A DNA stretch of 64,000 nucleotides, taken from Henckelia pumila. Taxonomy: Eukaryota > Streptophyta > Magnoliopsida > Lamiales > Gesneriaceae. A program made the translations under genes and the position numbers. This document shows, in pieces, positions 42,792 to 53,478 of the stretch. Location: NCBI RefSeq assembly GCF_033568475.1, contig NC_133123.1:137538242-137602241 (forward strand), in the 5' to 3' direction. Under the pieces are notes generated by a model. It saw nothing but the letters and a program-made list of their open reading frames with translations. It ran no database searches and was not told the origin of the DNA. Each line of letters opens with the position of its first letter. The stretch's first letter is position 1.

Positions 42792-44123
42792 TTTCAGATA
42801 AGACCAATCCCTCTTGTTTGCAAATTTTAGAGAAAATCTCTAAATGTTTAACGTGTTCGTCGATGTTTTTTGATGCTATAAGAATATCATCAATATAAAC
42901 AAACATAAAGTTGAAATAATCCTTAAAAAGGTTATCCATTTTTTTTTGAAATATCTGGGGTGCATTAGCCAATCTCATAGGCATAACTTTCCAAATATAG
43001 TGTCCTTGTGGAGTAGAGAAGGCTGTGAATTTCTTACTGCCTTCTTCCATTCTTATCTGGTAGAATTCAGACTTACAATCAAATTTTGAGAACACTCTAG
43101 CATTTCGTACACAACTAATTAGATGTTCTCTACTGGGTATGAAGTACCCATCAAACTCCAGGATTTTATTAATACCTTGGTAATTAATAACTAACCTAGG
43201 TTTTTTTTTTTTTATTTCACCATGATTTCTGACCAAAAATCCTGGGCTGCTATATGGTGAAACTCCTTCTTTGATTAGACCAAGGTCCAAATGTTCCTTG
43301 ATAATCATTCTCATATCCCTTTGATCTGTTAAGTTCATCGGGATAGGCTTATATCTGACGAATTCATACTCTTTGCCTTCCTTTGGAATAAGACTGGCTT
43401 TGAGTTGATTTCTATCCCACCATGCCAAAGGATGTTCGTTATAAATTTCTTTGAGCCTCTTTTTGACATCTTCAAGGGATACCATATTTTCTAACTCTAT
43501 ATCTCTGTGATGTAGAGTTACCTTGAGAAGCTCCATATCCTCTGTTTGGAGTTCTTGTTCTGTTGTTATTTTCAACATGGTTTCTCCAAACCTTCTTGGA
43601 TCTTTCATTTTTGGGTGAAAAAGTTGTCCTTTATCACCACGCTGGCTGCGAAATATTATCGGCAATTGTCGATAAAAAGCAACCTTGAGTCTTTGAACGA
43701 TAATTTTATGATCACAAATTGTAGTGAACATAAGCCTTCTTGACTCTTTGTCTTGTGTGTACTTCTTAAACATTTGTAAGAAGTTATTTCCCAACAGGAT
43801 ATCAGCTCCTGTATCATGGAAATAGATTGGTGGTGTCTTTACCTTGTACCAAGGTGTCTGACCTGCTCCTTCCATAAGGATCTCTGCTTGTTTTATTCCT
43901 TTACAAAGAATTAAAATTCTTCTAGAGAAATCTCGTCCAGCAATTTTTGGTAATTCTTCTTCACATTCTTCAGGGAAGACTCCTCTTTTTGCTGCACAAA
44001 TTCCTGCTCCCGAATCAATATAAGCTGCAAAGTATTCAGCCTTATATTGTTCATACAACATCCCTATCGGAATGTATATGGAGAATGGACTTGTTGTCTT
44101 TTTTTTAAAGGGATTACTAAATG

Positions 44124-44951
44124 TGTGACGCCCGGGGCTGAAGAGGCAAGGAGTGATCGCCGGTGCCAAGAGGTTGCACGGACAATGAGCGGCTCCTGGT
44201 AGGCTTCTAGGCGGAGGGAGACATGAATGAACCGATCCCGTGCCGGAATGAGAGGGATTCTGAGACTGTGTAGGTATGAGACTACATGGTTGAGGAGAGC
44301 TTAAAAGATTTCATATGTACTATTCATATCAAGAAGGTGCATCTTTTTTTCGGAAGCTCATCACATAAGAACTCCAAAGTTAAGCGTGCTTGACTTGGGG
44401 CAATTATAGGATGGGTGACCCCCTGAAAAGTTTTCCAGGTTGCGTGTGAGTGAGGACATAAGCACGCTGAAAAGACCCGTCTTGATACAGTGGGGCGCTA
44501 CAAATGGTATCAGAGCCGACCTCTCTTAGTACGGTATGGTTCGGGGACGAACCAAGCGGAAGCTGGTGGGCATGTGACGCCCGGGGCTGAAGAGGCAGGG
44601 AGTGATCGCCGGTGCCAAGAGGTTGCACGGACAATGAGCGGCTCCTGGTAGGATTCTAGGCGGAGGGAGACATGAATGAACCGATCCCGTGCCGGAATGA
44701 GAGGGATTCTGAGACTGTGTAGGTATGAGACTACATGGTTGAGGAGAGCTTAAAAGATTTCATATGTACTATTCATATCAAGAAGGTGCATCTTCTTTTC
44801 GGAAGCTCATCACATAAGAACTCCAAAGTTAAGTGTGCTTGACTTGGGGCAATTATAGGATGGATGACCCCCTGGGAAGTTTTCCAGGTTGCGTGTGAGT
44901 GAGAACATAAGCACGCTAAAAAGACCCGTCTTGATACAGTGGGGCGCTACA
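44124..44951 (+). mobile_element. complete Cassandra TRIM retrotransposon with 5S rRNA-bearing LTRs
   Basis: LTRs 44124-44502 and 44573-44951 (379 bp each, TGTGAC...CTACA) flank a 70-bp internal region containing the Met-tRNA primer site TGGTATCAGAGC (44505-44516) and a purine-rich stretch before the 3' LTR. The target duplication AAATG is perfect (44119-44123 and 44952-44956). Each LTR contains a 5S rRNA-like segment (about 44357-44435 and its equivalent in the second LTR), including 'agttaagcgtgcttg' (box A region) and 'aggatgggtgacc' (box C region). No ORF, as usual for Cassandra. Inserted in the 5' part of the pararetroviral pol ORF. Confidence 0.95.
44357..44435 (+). ncRNA. 5S rRNA-derived segment within the Cassandra LTR
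   Basis: The segment from 'catcacataagaactccaaa' through 'aggatgggtgaccccctg' follows the order of 5S rRNA with the internal pol III promoter boxes recognisable. It is not a complete 5S gene: the two ends of 5S rRNA are missing or replaced. The 3' LTR has the same segment about 449 bp further on, with a few changes. Confidence 0.75.
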
Positions 44952-45209
44952 AAATGGCCCTGCCATTTTTAACAGCATGTGTTGTAACTCAGTAATCCGA
45001 TTAAGAGTATTCACCTTTAGTCTTCCTAAGGCTTCAGAAGGTAGAGTATGGTTACTCCTTTCTAGCTCTTCAATGCGTTCTAGTAAATCATGTTCATGAC
45101 TTACTAATTTCAACAATTGCTTCTTCCTCTGTTTGTAAACAGAGTTTTCGAATCTGATTAAGGGATTGTTCCTTATCCAATTCTCTTGGTTTTCCATTTC
45201 GTAGGATTC

Positions 45210-46520
45210 TTATTGAATCCTCCAAATCTTTTCTTTTTCCATGAACTCTATTCCTTTTTCAAGGCATTTCCATGGTTTATGGTCCTCCAAAAACTCTAGG
45301 CCAAGAATGAGCTGATCCACTTCTTTTCCTGGAATTCCACAGATTTGAACTTCCAATTCTCCAATATTTATCAATCCTTGGTAAGTTCCTTTTTCCTGTT
45401 GTTCCAAATAGTAAATCGAGTTACAAGGGAACTGGTTTCGATGACTTGTAATTTCGAATACTATTTTTATTTCTTTCCATCCTTCTGGAGATCTAAGTTT
45501 TCCTATTATAGAAAACTTTTTTTCTTCTGGTGGAATTTCTTGAATAGGAGATTTTTTCCATCTCCTACTTGTCATTCGGTTTCCTTGGAAAGATAACCTT
45601 CGAGGTTCTATTTTAAGGTCTCTGTATAGAACTGGTCTGTCTTGAATTTGAATGTCTGTTTCCTGAATTAAAGAAAACTCGATTCTTTCTGGGTATATCG
45701 CATGAGCAACTTTTCCAAAGATCTCTGGAATTTCAATGAACTCATTTCTAATAAATAATTCAGAATGGTGAGTATTAGAAAGAGCATATGAAATTTGATA
45801 TGTAATAGAATATGGCCTATTACCTTCCTTCATTAGTCTTTTTTCCTTGAAGTTTTGATGCAACGTCAAGGCTCGACTAAAAACCCTGTCAGCTAAATTG
45901 TAGGCTATTCTTGGATAAATAACTCCTACAATTTTTTCTGCACAAAGATTTCTTGAGATAGTACCCAGGACAGCATCTTGAATATTCCCCATTCTTTTAT
46001 CGCATACTACGATATCTATAGGTGAATCTATTCATTCTTTAAAAGTTGCCTTAATCATTATTTGGATTGCTCCAATATGAATCCAAGACATCGTCCTTGC
46101 TACCTCACTTTTCAATTTTTGCAATTCCTCTCTTATTTCTTCAAAATGAATTAACTGCATCTCTATTTGATTACTTGTTAACTCCATGGGGATTGCCATT
46201 TCCCTTCTGGATACTTTATAAATCAAATTATGTCTTCTTTGTCTAAGCCCTAGGTTGCCTAAGACTCTTTCTACTTGTCCTGCCGAAAATCCCTGGTACT
46301 TTTGTAATGTTGGATTTTCTCTCATAATCCTTTGGACCATATTATGAGATATCGTGGTTTGGCTAAAGAATCCAGCCAAACTTTCATGTGTTTCCTGCCG
46401 AAACACTTCTTCTTTATTCTGATTCTGATTCTGATTCTGATTCTGATTCATCCTCAAAATCTTCTTGACTAAACAATATCTCTTCTTCATATATGCTTTC
46501 ATCTGAGGGGATATCCTCAA
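45210..46520 (-). pseudogene. pararetroviral movement-protein ORF (30K superfamily) with one in-frame stop
   Basis: The frame is open from 46520 to 45210 except for a TGA at 46034-46032. The first part (about 160 codons) starts with an Asn-Gln repeat encoded by the hexanucleotide microsatellite that overlaps the coat-protein end. The second part has sequence typical of caulimovirid movement proteins around SYALSNTHHS, the family involved in cell-to-cell spread. Whether the upstream section belongs to a coat-movement polyprotein or a separate ORF is unclear. It ends 12 bases before the pol ATG. Confidence 0.7.
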
Positions 46521-47826
46521 ATTGATATACTTGGACTAGATCTTGAAAGAAGACCGCATCATCCATATCTGGTGTTGCTTCAAAGAGTTTAACTCCTTTT
46601 TTCTCGTTTTCTGGACAATTTGTAGATATATGTCCTCTTGCTCCACATGTCCAGCAGTTGCAATCCTTGAAACTTTCACTTGCTCTTGTATGAGTTCTTC
46701 TGAAAGTTCTTCTTGATGGTGTTCTTCCCCTGCTTTGTGATGAGCTTGTTACTGGGGAAGTTTTTGTAGGTCCACTTCTTCTTCCTGATCTATAAGATCT
46801 GGCCTTTTGTTTGGACCAAAATGTTCTTGGTTTCCAAGAACTTCTCATTCTTTTATTATAGGGATTATTTCTGAATTTCTTCCTTTTAAATCTCTGTGAT
46901 CTGTTTCCAATGATCGTTGGAAGATCATTTTCTCTACAACATAAATGCGTACGTTTATCTATACCCCTTATTTTCTTGTAGTTCTTCTGTAATGCTGTCA
47001 TATGGCACCATTCTGCCAATTTTCCTTTCAAAAAAGACGCGCGTCTTGCCAATGTATCAAGATGACCTGGAACGTATTCTTTAACCAGCATTTCTCTCCA
47101 GGGACTTGACATTTTTGCGAAAAATAGCTGAATAGCTATATTTTCCTCGACTCCTGAATTCCATCTGTATTTGGTGAATAACATAATGTATTCATAAACT
47201 AAACAAATATCATGTAACTCGAGGCTATACAGAGATTGAGTATATCTTCTCTTTTTCTCTGTATCTTGATTATTGAAATAGTCTACCCCTATGAATTGTG
47301 CTTTAAATAGGGTGGCCATTCTTTCTCCAATCTCGCTGAGGGATTCTCCTGCTAAGATTGATTCCTTCGTATCTGGCATAGTCATCTCCCATGCAATCTT
47401 GACAGATCCCATTAGACTCATTTCTAGAAGTTTAATGAATTCTTCTTTATTGAGATCTAATGTCCCTGCTGCAATTCTCATAGCTGACATCCAATCATCT
47501 ATAAGATCTTCTCTGTTTTTGAAGTCCAAAACATCAAGGTTTAGCATAACCCCGTAAGGATGTATTGGATCTAAAACAGTTTTTCCGTAAGGAGTTTGAT
47601 GGAGTGGAATTTTACTCCTTCTTGATCTGGTTTCTGCTGGATGTGAATTTTCTCCAATCTGAAACTCACTATGTGGTTCTTCTGTTTTAACCACATATCT
47701 TGTGGGATTCCCTGTGGGTTGTTCACCCTCAGGAAAATTCATTTTTAGATCTACTACTTTGAGATTCGCAAAAGAATCCGCAAGATCTTGTAGATCCTCG
47801 AGATTTAATCTTTCTAAAGTAGTCAT
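46414..47826 (-). CDS. pararetroviral coat protein ORF, 470 aa, open
   Basis: First large viral ORF. The central part is typical of a caulimovirid capsid protein (helical, with aromatic-rich segments). A basic Arg/Ser/Thr-rich region then precedes the CCHC zinc knuckle CWTCGARGHISTNC, the RNA-binding motif of these coat proteins. The C-terminus is very acidic and ends in an (ES)n run from a hexanucleotide repeat, and a TAA immediately follows the repeat. The frame has no stops, although it belongs to an endogenous, otherwise damaged copy. The first ATG, 76 bases after the primer-binding site, was used. Confidence 0.85.
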   Translation of the reverse strand: MTTLERLNLEDLQDLADSFANLKVVDLKMNFPEGEQPTGNPTRYVVKTEEPHSEFQIGENSHPAETRSRRSKIPLHQTPYGKTVLDPIHPYGVMLNLDVLDFKNREDLIDDWMSAMRIAAGTLDLNKEEFIKLLEMSLMGSVKIAWEMTMPDTKESILAGESLSEIGERMATLFKAQFIGVDYFNNQDTEKKRRYTQSLYSLELHDICLVYEYIMLFTKYRWNSGVEENIAIQLFFAKMSSPWREMLVKEYVPGHLDTLARRASFLKGKLAEWCHMTALQKNYKKIRGIDKRTHLCCRENDLPTIIGNRSQRFKRKKFRNNPYNKRMRSSWKPRTFWSKQKARSYRSGRRSGPTKTSPVTSSSQSRGRTPSRRTFRRTHTRASESFKDCNCWTCGARGHISTNCPENEKKGVKLFEATPDMDDAVFFQDLVQVYQFEDIPSDESIYEEEILFSQEDFEDESESESESESE

Positions 47827-47902
47827 CAGATAGTGTTTTTCTCTGATACTGCTTTTATAAGATTAATCATCCTTTCATCATCAGTTAAAGGTTTTTGAAC
47901 CA

Positions 47903-47909
47903 GATACCA
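47903..47909 (-). other. pararetroviral primer-binding site (partial match)
   Basis: Read on the minus strand TGGTATC matches the first seven bases complementary to initiator-Met tRNA, then diverges (TGGTTC instead of AGAGCC). Its place upstream of the first large ORF is right for a caulimovirid leader. Confidence 0.5.
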
Positions 47910-47979
47910 TTTTTGCGGATGATTCAAGTACCATAATTGAGCACAAAAATAGCATAAATGAAGTATATAAATGCATAAA

Positions 47980-48118
47980 TTGGGTACAAGAATTAAACAT
48001 TGGATTTGACCAAGTTTGGTGGTCCTAGGGAGTTTTAAGAAAGAATTTTTATTGTAGGGATTTATAAAGAAATTAGGTTTGAGTTTAGGAATTTATTCAC
48101 AATTCACTTTTAAATTTA
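47980..48118 (-). repeat. right arm of the inverted repeat flanking the pararetrovirus
   Basis: Read on the minus strand this contains 'aactccctaggaccacc' and 'aaactcaaacctaatttctt', resembling the left arm at 32521-32665 in the same order. See findings. Confidence 0.55.
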
Positions 48119-49152
48119 TATATTGTAAAAGGAAGTGGAAAAAATTAGGTAAAATTATTTAATTTCCCACAATTAAACATACATCCCTCTAAAATTAAAC
48201 ACTTCTTGGTGTGGTGTGTATGTGTTCAGCAAGAGCAGCATGTGACTGTGAGTCAATACCGTGCATCTGCTTTTGGCATGAATAATTTAAGGGGCCTATC
48301 GGATATTTTTCAAAAGAAGAGAAATTACTGATTACATGATCTTATTTTATTTTAAGTTACAATTTTGAATTATATAATTATCAAAAAAATCAATCAAGTA
48401 CGGTAAAAAGAAGAAGGGTGGCTATCAATCGTTTCTTTAACATTTGCTTTCTCTTCTTTTTATGTGTTTACAACTCTTCTTCTGTCGTATTCAAAAGAAA
48501 AAAGCAAATGCGGGTTCAAAAGCTTAGCTTAGTACACAAACTTCAATTTACCAATTTTTATTGTCGGAACAATATAGTTTCACAATTCAAGTAAAACAAA
48601 GAGGTTTGAATGATGGAATAGTAAAAAATCAAGTACATGATCAATATATTTGTTGGTAAATTTTGTACAACTTTTTTTTTTTTTTTTTTTCAAAAATAAT
48701 GCCAATTTCACAACAAAAAAAAAGAGGCAGACAAGAAGACTAGTGGGGGAGGGGACTCTCACAAACAAAAGCTTGGAAATCTCACAAAAAAATCTCATAA
48801 TTTCCACTACTTTCTTTTTTTGTTCCCTCTATAAACTGTACACTTTAATTTATTCAAATCCCCACTCCCATAATTTGAATCTTTTTCTTTGGGGCAAGAA
48901 CTTGCTCTGTTCACTATACCTTATCTTTGATGACAACACCAACAAAATAGGTCCCAAAAGACCAATTTTCTTGCAAGAGTTTTGATGCGCAAAACAGACC
49001 TATTTCCAATTACGGCTGATCCACAAAATTCAGCCAAATTTAGACCTCAATTCTTCTCCGCCCGATCCCTGAGGTGATGGCAAAAGTCCTCCGGTAGCTG
49101 AGATTCAACCAAGAATCTTTAGATATCCGTCTTGGAATTGCCTTACGTAGTG
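48119..49152. other. gene-free spacer downstream of the PIP5K gene
   Basis: No supported coding sequence. It includes a T-rich homopolymer run near 48,672-48,690 and the 3' flank of the PIP5K gene, which is on the minus strand. Confidence 0.5.
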
Positions 49153-52100
49153 TCACCTATCCTTGATGAATATTCTCCCAATAAAATCTCGAAACCTCTT
49201 GGAATATAGTTTTGGGTCAACTGCTGAAATTGAAGTAGAGTTGACATGTAAGGACTTGTACATGTGCTCGAGTTTCTTGCTAATATCGTAGTCTTGTAAA
49301 ATGTCTATGATTCCAAAATAGAGGACAACTTCATAGATTTCACCGCTCCGGGAAGGTCTCAAGTTGTTGAATCCACCCGGTGTGTACTGATCAAAATCAC
49401 TCCTCCGAACCACTCGTTCTGCCCGTGCTGGCATGTTGGCTCCAAGTCTGATCAATGGCTTCCTGATCAAGAGCAAAATCGAACATAACTTCAGAACTCA
49501 GTCATGAAAGATATATATACAGAAACAAAAAAATATGCCAACAAATGTAAATTTGCCCCAAAAGTTGCATAATAGCCACGCCACCCTCAAACCAAAATCC
49601 TGGGTCATTTCCATCAATATTTGCTATAAATGGAGTCAAAACAAAACTAAAAGGACTCGACTGAGATCTTGCTCTTATCCCAGAAGGCAATAATAAGGTG
49701 CCCCACAAACAACTGTCTACTAATAAAATGCCTTAACAATATTGCCACCACAGCAAGATGACCTTGCAATTATTCCAACTACCATGCTAAAATAATTGAA
49801 AGAAAATTAAATGACAAGAATATTGCTATTTAAAACATTCATATCTGCAGTTTTCCCGATTATATTAGAAGAATATTTTATTTTGATTTTTTTTGGGGTG
49901 GGGACGTGGGGTGGTGGTTCACACTATAGATAAATATCCGAGACGAAAAATATGAAGTATCCAAGTACTCGTGACGAAGTTAACACACAATGAAGACCCC
50001 AATATGTATTGAAATATGTCGACCATGCAGACCTGCCGGCTAAAACCCGATCCATGTCTTGAAGTTCTGCTTCGAGGAATCTACAGCCACGTATGAATTT
50101 CTCGTTTTGATAAGAGCCATTGTTACCTGAGAAGCACAGATGCTTATATGAGCAATCTTTAAATCCAAGAAATGGTGAATAATAATTACCAAGGCATTTT
50201 CTAGGTACAGCAAAAAAATTATGAACGTTTACCTGTGCGCAACAAAAAAGGTGACAAACCAATTTTTTCTGCAGTATTATTGTCACGGAAATGAAGACCA
50301 ACTAAAAGACTGTAATCCATTATCCCCTCCGCCTCCAAGAATTCACAATCACATTCGATTTGCCTGAAGAAATCATTTATCGTGTTAAAAAAACTATATT
50401 GTGAAATAGAATAATGTTGCGGCAACAAAAAGATATTGTACCATACTTGATAACTTCTTGATACCAGTTGGTCTGAAGCCTAAATACAAAGTTCAGGTCA
50501 AGATCTTTGAGAGTTGTGGTTTCATCTCTCTCACCCTCAGGCTTCTCTGTTGAGCGTCCATGGGATGATCCTTTCAAGTCGAACCTTCTATGTATTCGGT
50601 ACTCAGAGCAGAACAAGTTTCCCATCACGATGAACCGAGTCTAATTGACCAAAATTTGAGATAAGTGAGCTTTTTGACAAAACACTCGGTCAAAAAACAG
50701 AGAGATGATTTTCCTCAAAACTATATGTACCTTGACGCCACCAACAGGTTTTACGCAATGGACTCCATAGAACTTTGTGACCAAGGAATTTTCGTAGCGA
50801 CATACATGCTGATAATAACTGGGAAGCATCTTAACAAGCACCTAAATAAAGAAATAACCCAACTTCAAATTTGCAGTGATGATTAACCAGAATATGATGG
50901 AATAAAAAAAAAACAATTTGCATGCTGAATAAACGTAGTTATGAACTTTTAACAAGTCAAGGGTTTAGGAAACTAACCTTGACTTCTGATTTTTTCACCG
51001 TTTTGATCATAAACCTATCATCTTGTGTCAGGTAAAAGAAACTTCCACTTTTCCCTGGAGAAGAAAGCTCCCTTAGAGCATCATTCCCACAAATGGCTAA
51101 CATGTAATCGGCGGTATCTACTTGGAACAATTCTCTTAAATGTCTGATGATTCAAAATAGAATTCTCCATTTTAGGATGCAGAAACAGTAAAGCGTTCCA
51201 AAATAACCATAACTATAACAAAAAAATGCAAATGAGGAAATAAATTGAACTTCTCATGGTAATAGAAAGAACTGCAATTTACACACGAATCCAAAAACTA
51301 AATTTGAAGACGATCGAATACCTAAACACCACGGGACAGTAATCTTTCCATCGGAACTCCACCGACTGATGGGGCGGAGTCAATTTGGATCCTTCAGGAG
51401 GGAACCTAGTCCAAAACTTCTCCTTAGGATCAAAATCACTCAACTTAAGATCTCGCACAGAGGAAGCATGCTTTCCCACAGAATATCTAAAAAAAAATTT
51501 TGATCACAAGGTCAATTAAACTCAAGCCATTGCGCCAATATTGATACACCAGCAGCCAAACACGAAATTCATTAATTATTAGCTTAATTCTTACCTTATA
51601 CCCAACTGGAGATTGAGCATCAAATCATAATTCTTATGCCCTTTGGATATCGTCTGTCCGGGCTTCTTCACTTCCCCGCCCCCAAAACACGGATTTTTAC
51701 GAAACTGTTTAATCAAATCTCGATCCAACGCAAACCCTTCTCTATACAACATTGATGCCTCCACATCATCCATGATATCACAAGTTATATCCCCAGCTTC
51801 GCCATCCGATTCCCAGATACAAATCCTCGGAAAAGCTCTCTCCGTCACAACTCCACCGTCCACAGACGACCTCTTCTTCCCACCGCCGCCCCCAATCACC
51901 ACATTTACGCTCTCATCCCCCACCATCAGCAAAGGAGCGGATAGCTTCCTGCCAAAATACCCTTGTAAACCTTCTTCGGTCCTATTCCTGTTCTTGGAAT
52001 TGTGAGCTGGGTAAAAAGTACCGTTCAAAACCTGGGTTCTATTACTATTCTTACTATAATCAGCAGACCAGCATCCAATGTAGCAACTTCCATCAGGCCA

Positions 52101-52853
52101 AGTGAAAACTCCGTGCCCTTTTGGAATCCCATTTTCCCAATTTCCATCGTACCTATTCCCGTTGCTCCAGACTAAAACGCCTCTCCCATTAATCATCCCG
52201 TTCTTCCACTCCCCGATATACTCATTCCCGTTCCTCCAAGCATACCTCCCTTGGCCGTCTTGCAGATTCTTCTTCCACTGCCCTTCGTAATAATCCCCAT
52301 TACTGTAATGCTTCACCCCGTAGCCATGCTTCCGATCCCCGGACCACGAGCCTTTGTACATATCTCCATCGGATCCGATAAAAGTACCGGTACCCTCCAT
52401 CCGACCCGACTTGAATTCACCTTCAAAGGTGGCTCCAGAAGGCCAGGAAAACTTTCCCTTCCCGCTCGCTTTCCCCTTCTTCCACTCGCCTTCATACATA
52501 CACCCGTCTTTCCACAAGTACTTCCCGGATCCATGTGGCGTATTGTTGGAGAATGTTCCAATATACAGATCTCCATTTGGGAGATGTTTCTCGACGATAT
52601 TAGCTGCGTTGCTCTCTGAAATGGAGGTGGGAGTTACCCTGCGGCAGGTGCCTTGCGATTTGCTTCTTGGAATAATGACAACTGATCTCGGCGTAATGGT
52701 TGTGCTAGTATTATCAAGGAATTTATCCGAGTCGGCATCTAAAGTCTCCCCACTCATTTTCTTCTTGTCATTTTCTATAAGCTTTATGCATAACAGCGGC
52801 TCTGGCATTATTTTTTTCTCTTCTGGCAAGCAAAACAATAAGGTTTCCTGCAT
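49153..52853 (-). CDS. PIP5K: phosphatidylinositol 4-phosphate 5-kinase with MORN repeats, eight exons
   Basis: Membrane-associated lipid kinase making PI(4,5)P2 from PI4P. Minus-strand exons: 52853-51595, 51486-51322, 51143-50978, 50841-50731, 50640-50447, 50363-50233, 50126-50033, 49462-49153; all splice sites are GT..AG and frames join, giving about 809 residues. Seven full MORN repeats plus a partial eighth run from about residue 95 to 265 (pattern [21 protein letters not shown]). The kinase domain begins near [19 protein letters not shown] (catalytic Lys in MIKT) and includes [32 protein letters not shown], and the activation segment [13 protein letters not shown]. The start was put at the first ATG (MQETLL); the frame extends 11 codons further without an ATG. 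Typical plant B-type PIP5K, apparently functional. Which paralogue it is cannot be told. Confidence 0.93.
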
Positions 52854-53200
52854 GATATTCAACAACTCTCCGCTGGGTCGTTGCACTCAGCTTCGTGAAC
52901 GGGAAATTTGACGAAAAGCGAGGAAACCCAGCTCCGGCAGCATTTCCCGGACTAGTTCATACCCATTTTTTCTTGAATCCAAGAGACGAAGAAGAATAGT
53001 TTGAGTAACTTGTGATGGGAGAGAATAAGCTGGGGAATCCAGTAAACAGTAGTGTAGAGGGAAGGTTTGTAGAGAGAGATAAAGACAGAAGAAAGAAATG
53101 AATAAGAGGAATCTGAAAAGGGCGAGGCGATGAAGGAGTGGAGAAAAGATTGGTGAGAAATAGAAAATGTGGGAATAAATGACACTGCGTGAATGCGTGA
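52854..53200 (-). promoter_or_regulatory. 5' leader and proximal promoter region of PIP5K
   Basis: GA-rich leader on the coding strand with several runs of 'agagag' type, common in plant 5' leaders. I could not fix a TATA box. Confidence 0.4.
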
Positions 53201-53478
53201 CAAAATTTTTATTTTTTTTTTAATATGAAAATGAAAATTGTAGAAGTAAATAATTTAATTGAAAATATAATTACTTGTATTGAAAATTTGAGATATTTCG
53301 GATCAGATCTTAGCTCAATGATTAAGATTGAAGCCTCAGATATAATTTTCGTTTATTTTGCGAGTATTCTTCTTGATTTATTTAATTCAATTTGGGTGTA
53401 TTCCCTAACTTGTATTGAAATTTTTTAGAAACATCAAGAAGCTGTTTTAATTTGTTACCTTTTTTTAAATATAACTTA

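Larger units (their letters stand above)
34782..45197 (-). pseudogene. pararetroviral protease / reverse transcriptase / RNase H ORF, interrupted by two retrotransposons
   Basis: Viral segments are 45197-44952, 44123-42792 and 35498-34782, and the same frame continues across both insertion points. The first segment begins at an ATG 12 bases after the movement-protein stop and is helical and charged. Then come the aspartic protease motif YIDSGAG, the RT domain with YIDDILIA, and RNase H starting LVLFTDAG. Around 35,050 the frame is lost: RNase H similarity continues in another frame to a TAG at 34784-34782. Cassandra (44124-44951) splits the ORF before the protease, and the Tekay element (35499-42791) splits it just after the RT catalytic region. 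Not functional as it stands. Confidence 0.85.
32680..47935 (-). mobile_element. endogenous pararetrovirus (Caulimoviridae), nearly full-length, interrupted twice
   Basis: Minus-strand viral DNA of about 7.1 kb after removing the two later insertions (35499-42791 and 44124-44951), close to a complete caulimovirid genome. Gene order is coat protein (47826-46414), movement protein (46520-45210), protease/RT/RNase H (45197-34782, interrupted), transactivator-like ORF (34792-33458), then promoter and the first part of the leader (33204 to about 32,680). The remaining leader with the primer-binding site is at the other end (47,909-47,827), so the circular genome was opened in the leader near that site. 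Coat before movement protein, separate pol and downstream ORF resemble cavemo-/solendoviruses more than badna- or petuviruses. Outer ends are approximate. The copy is broken by insertions, stops and a frameshift. Confidence 0.85.

Noticed and set aside
44357-44435. A functional 5S rRNA gene
   Set aside because: Only the central part resembles 5S, and the segment is embedded in Cassandra LTRs flanked by a target duplication. It is retrotransposon sequence.
44404-44634. Minus-strand frame across Cassandra
   Set aside because: Lies in LTR and internal non-coding sequence of a TRIM element and recurs in other copies.
51643-52911. Plus-strand frames opposite PIP5K exon 1
   Set aside because: Antisense shadows of the MORN-repeat exon, with Pro/Ser-rich low-complexity translation.
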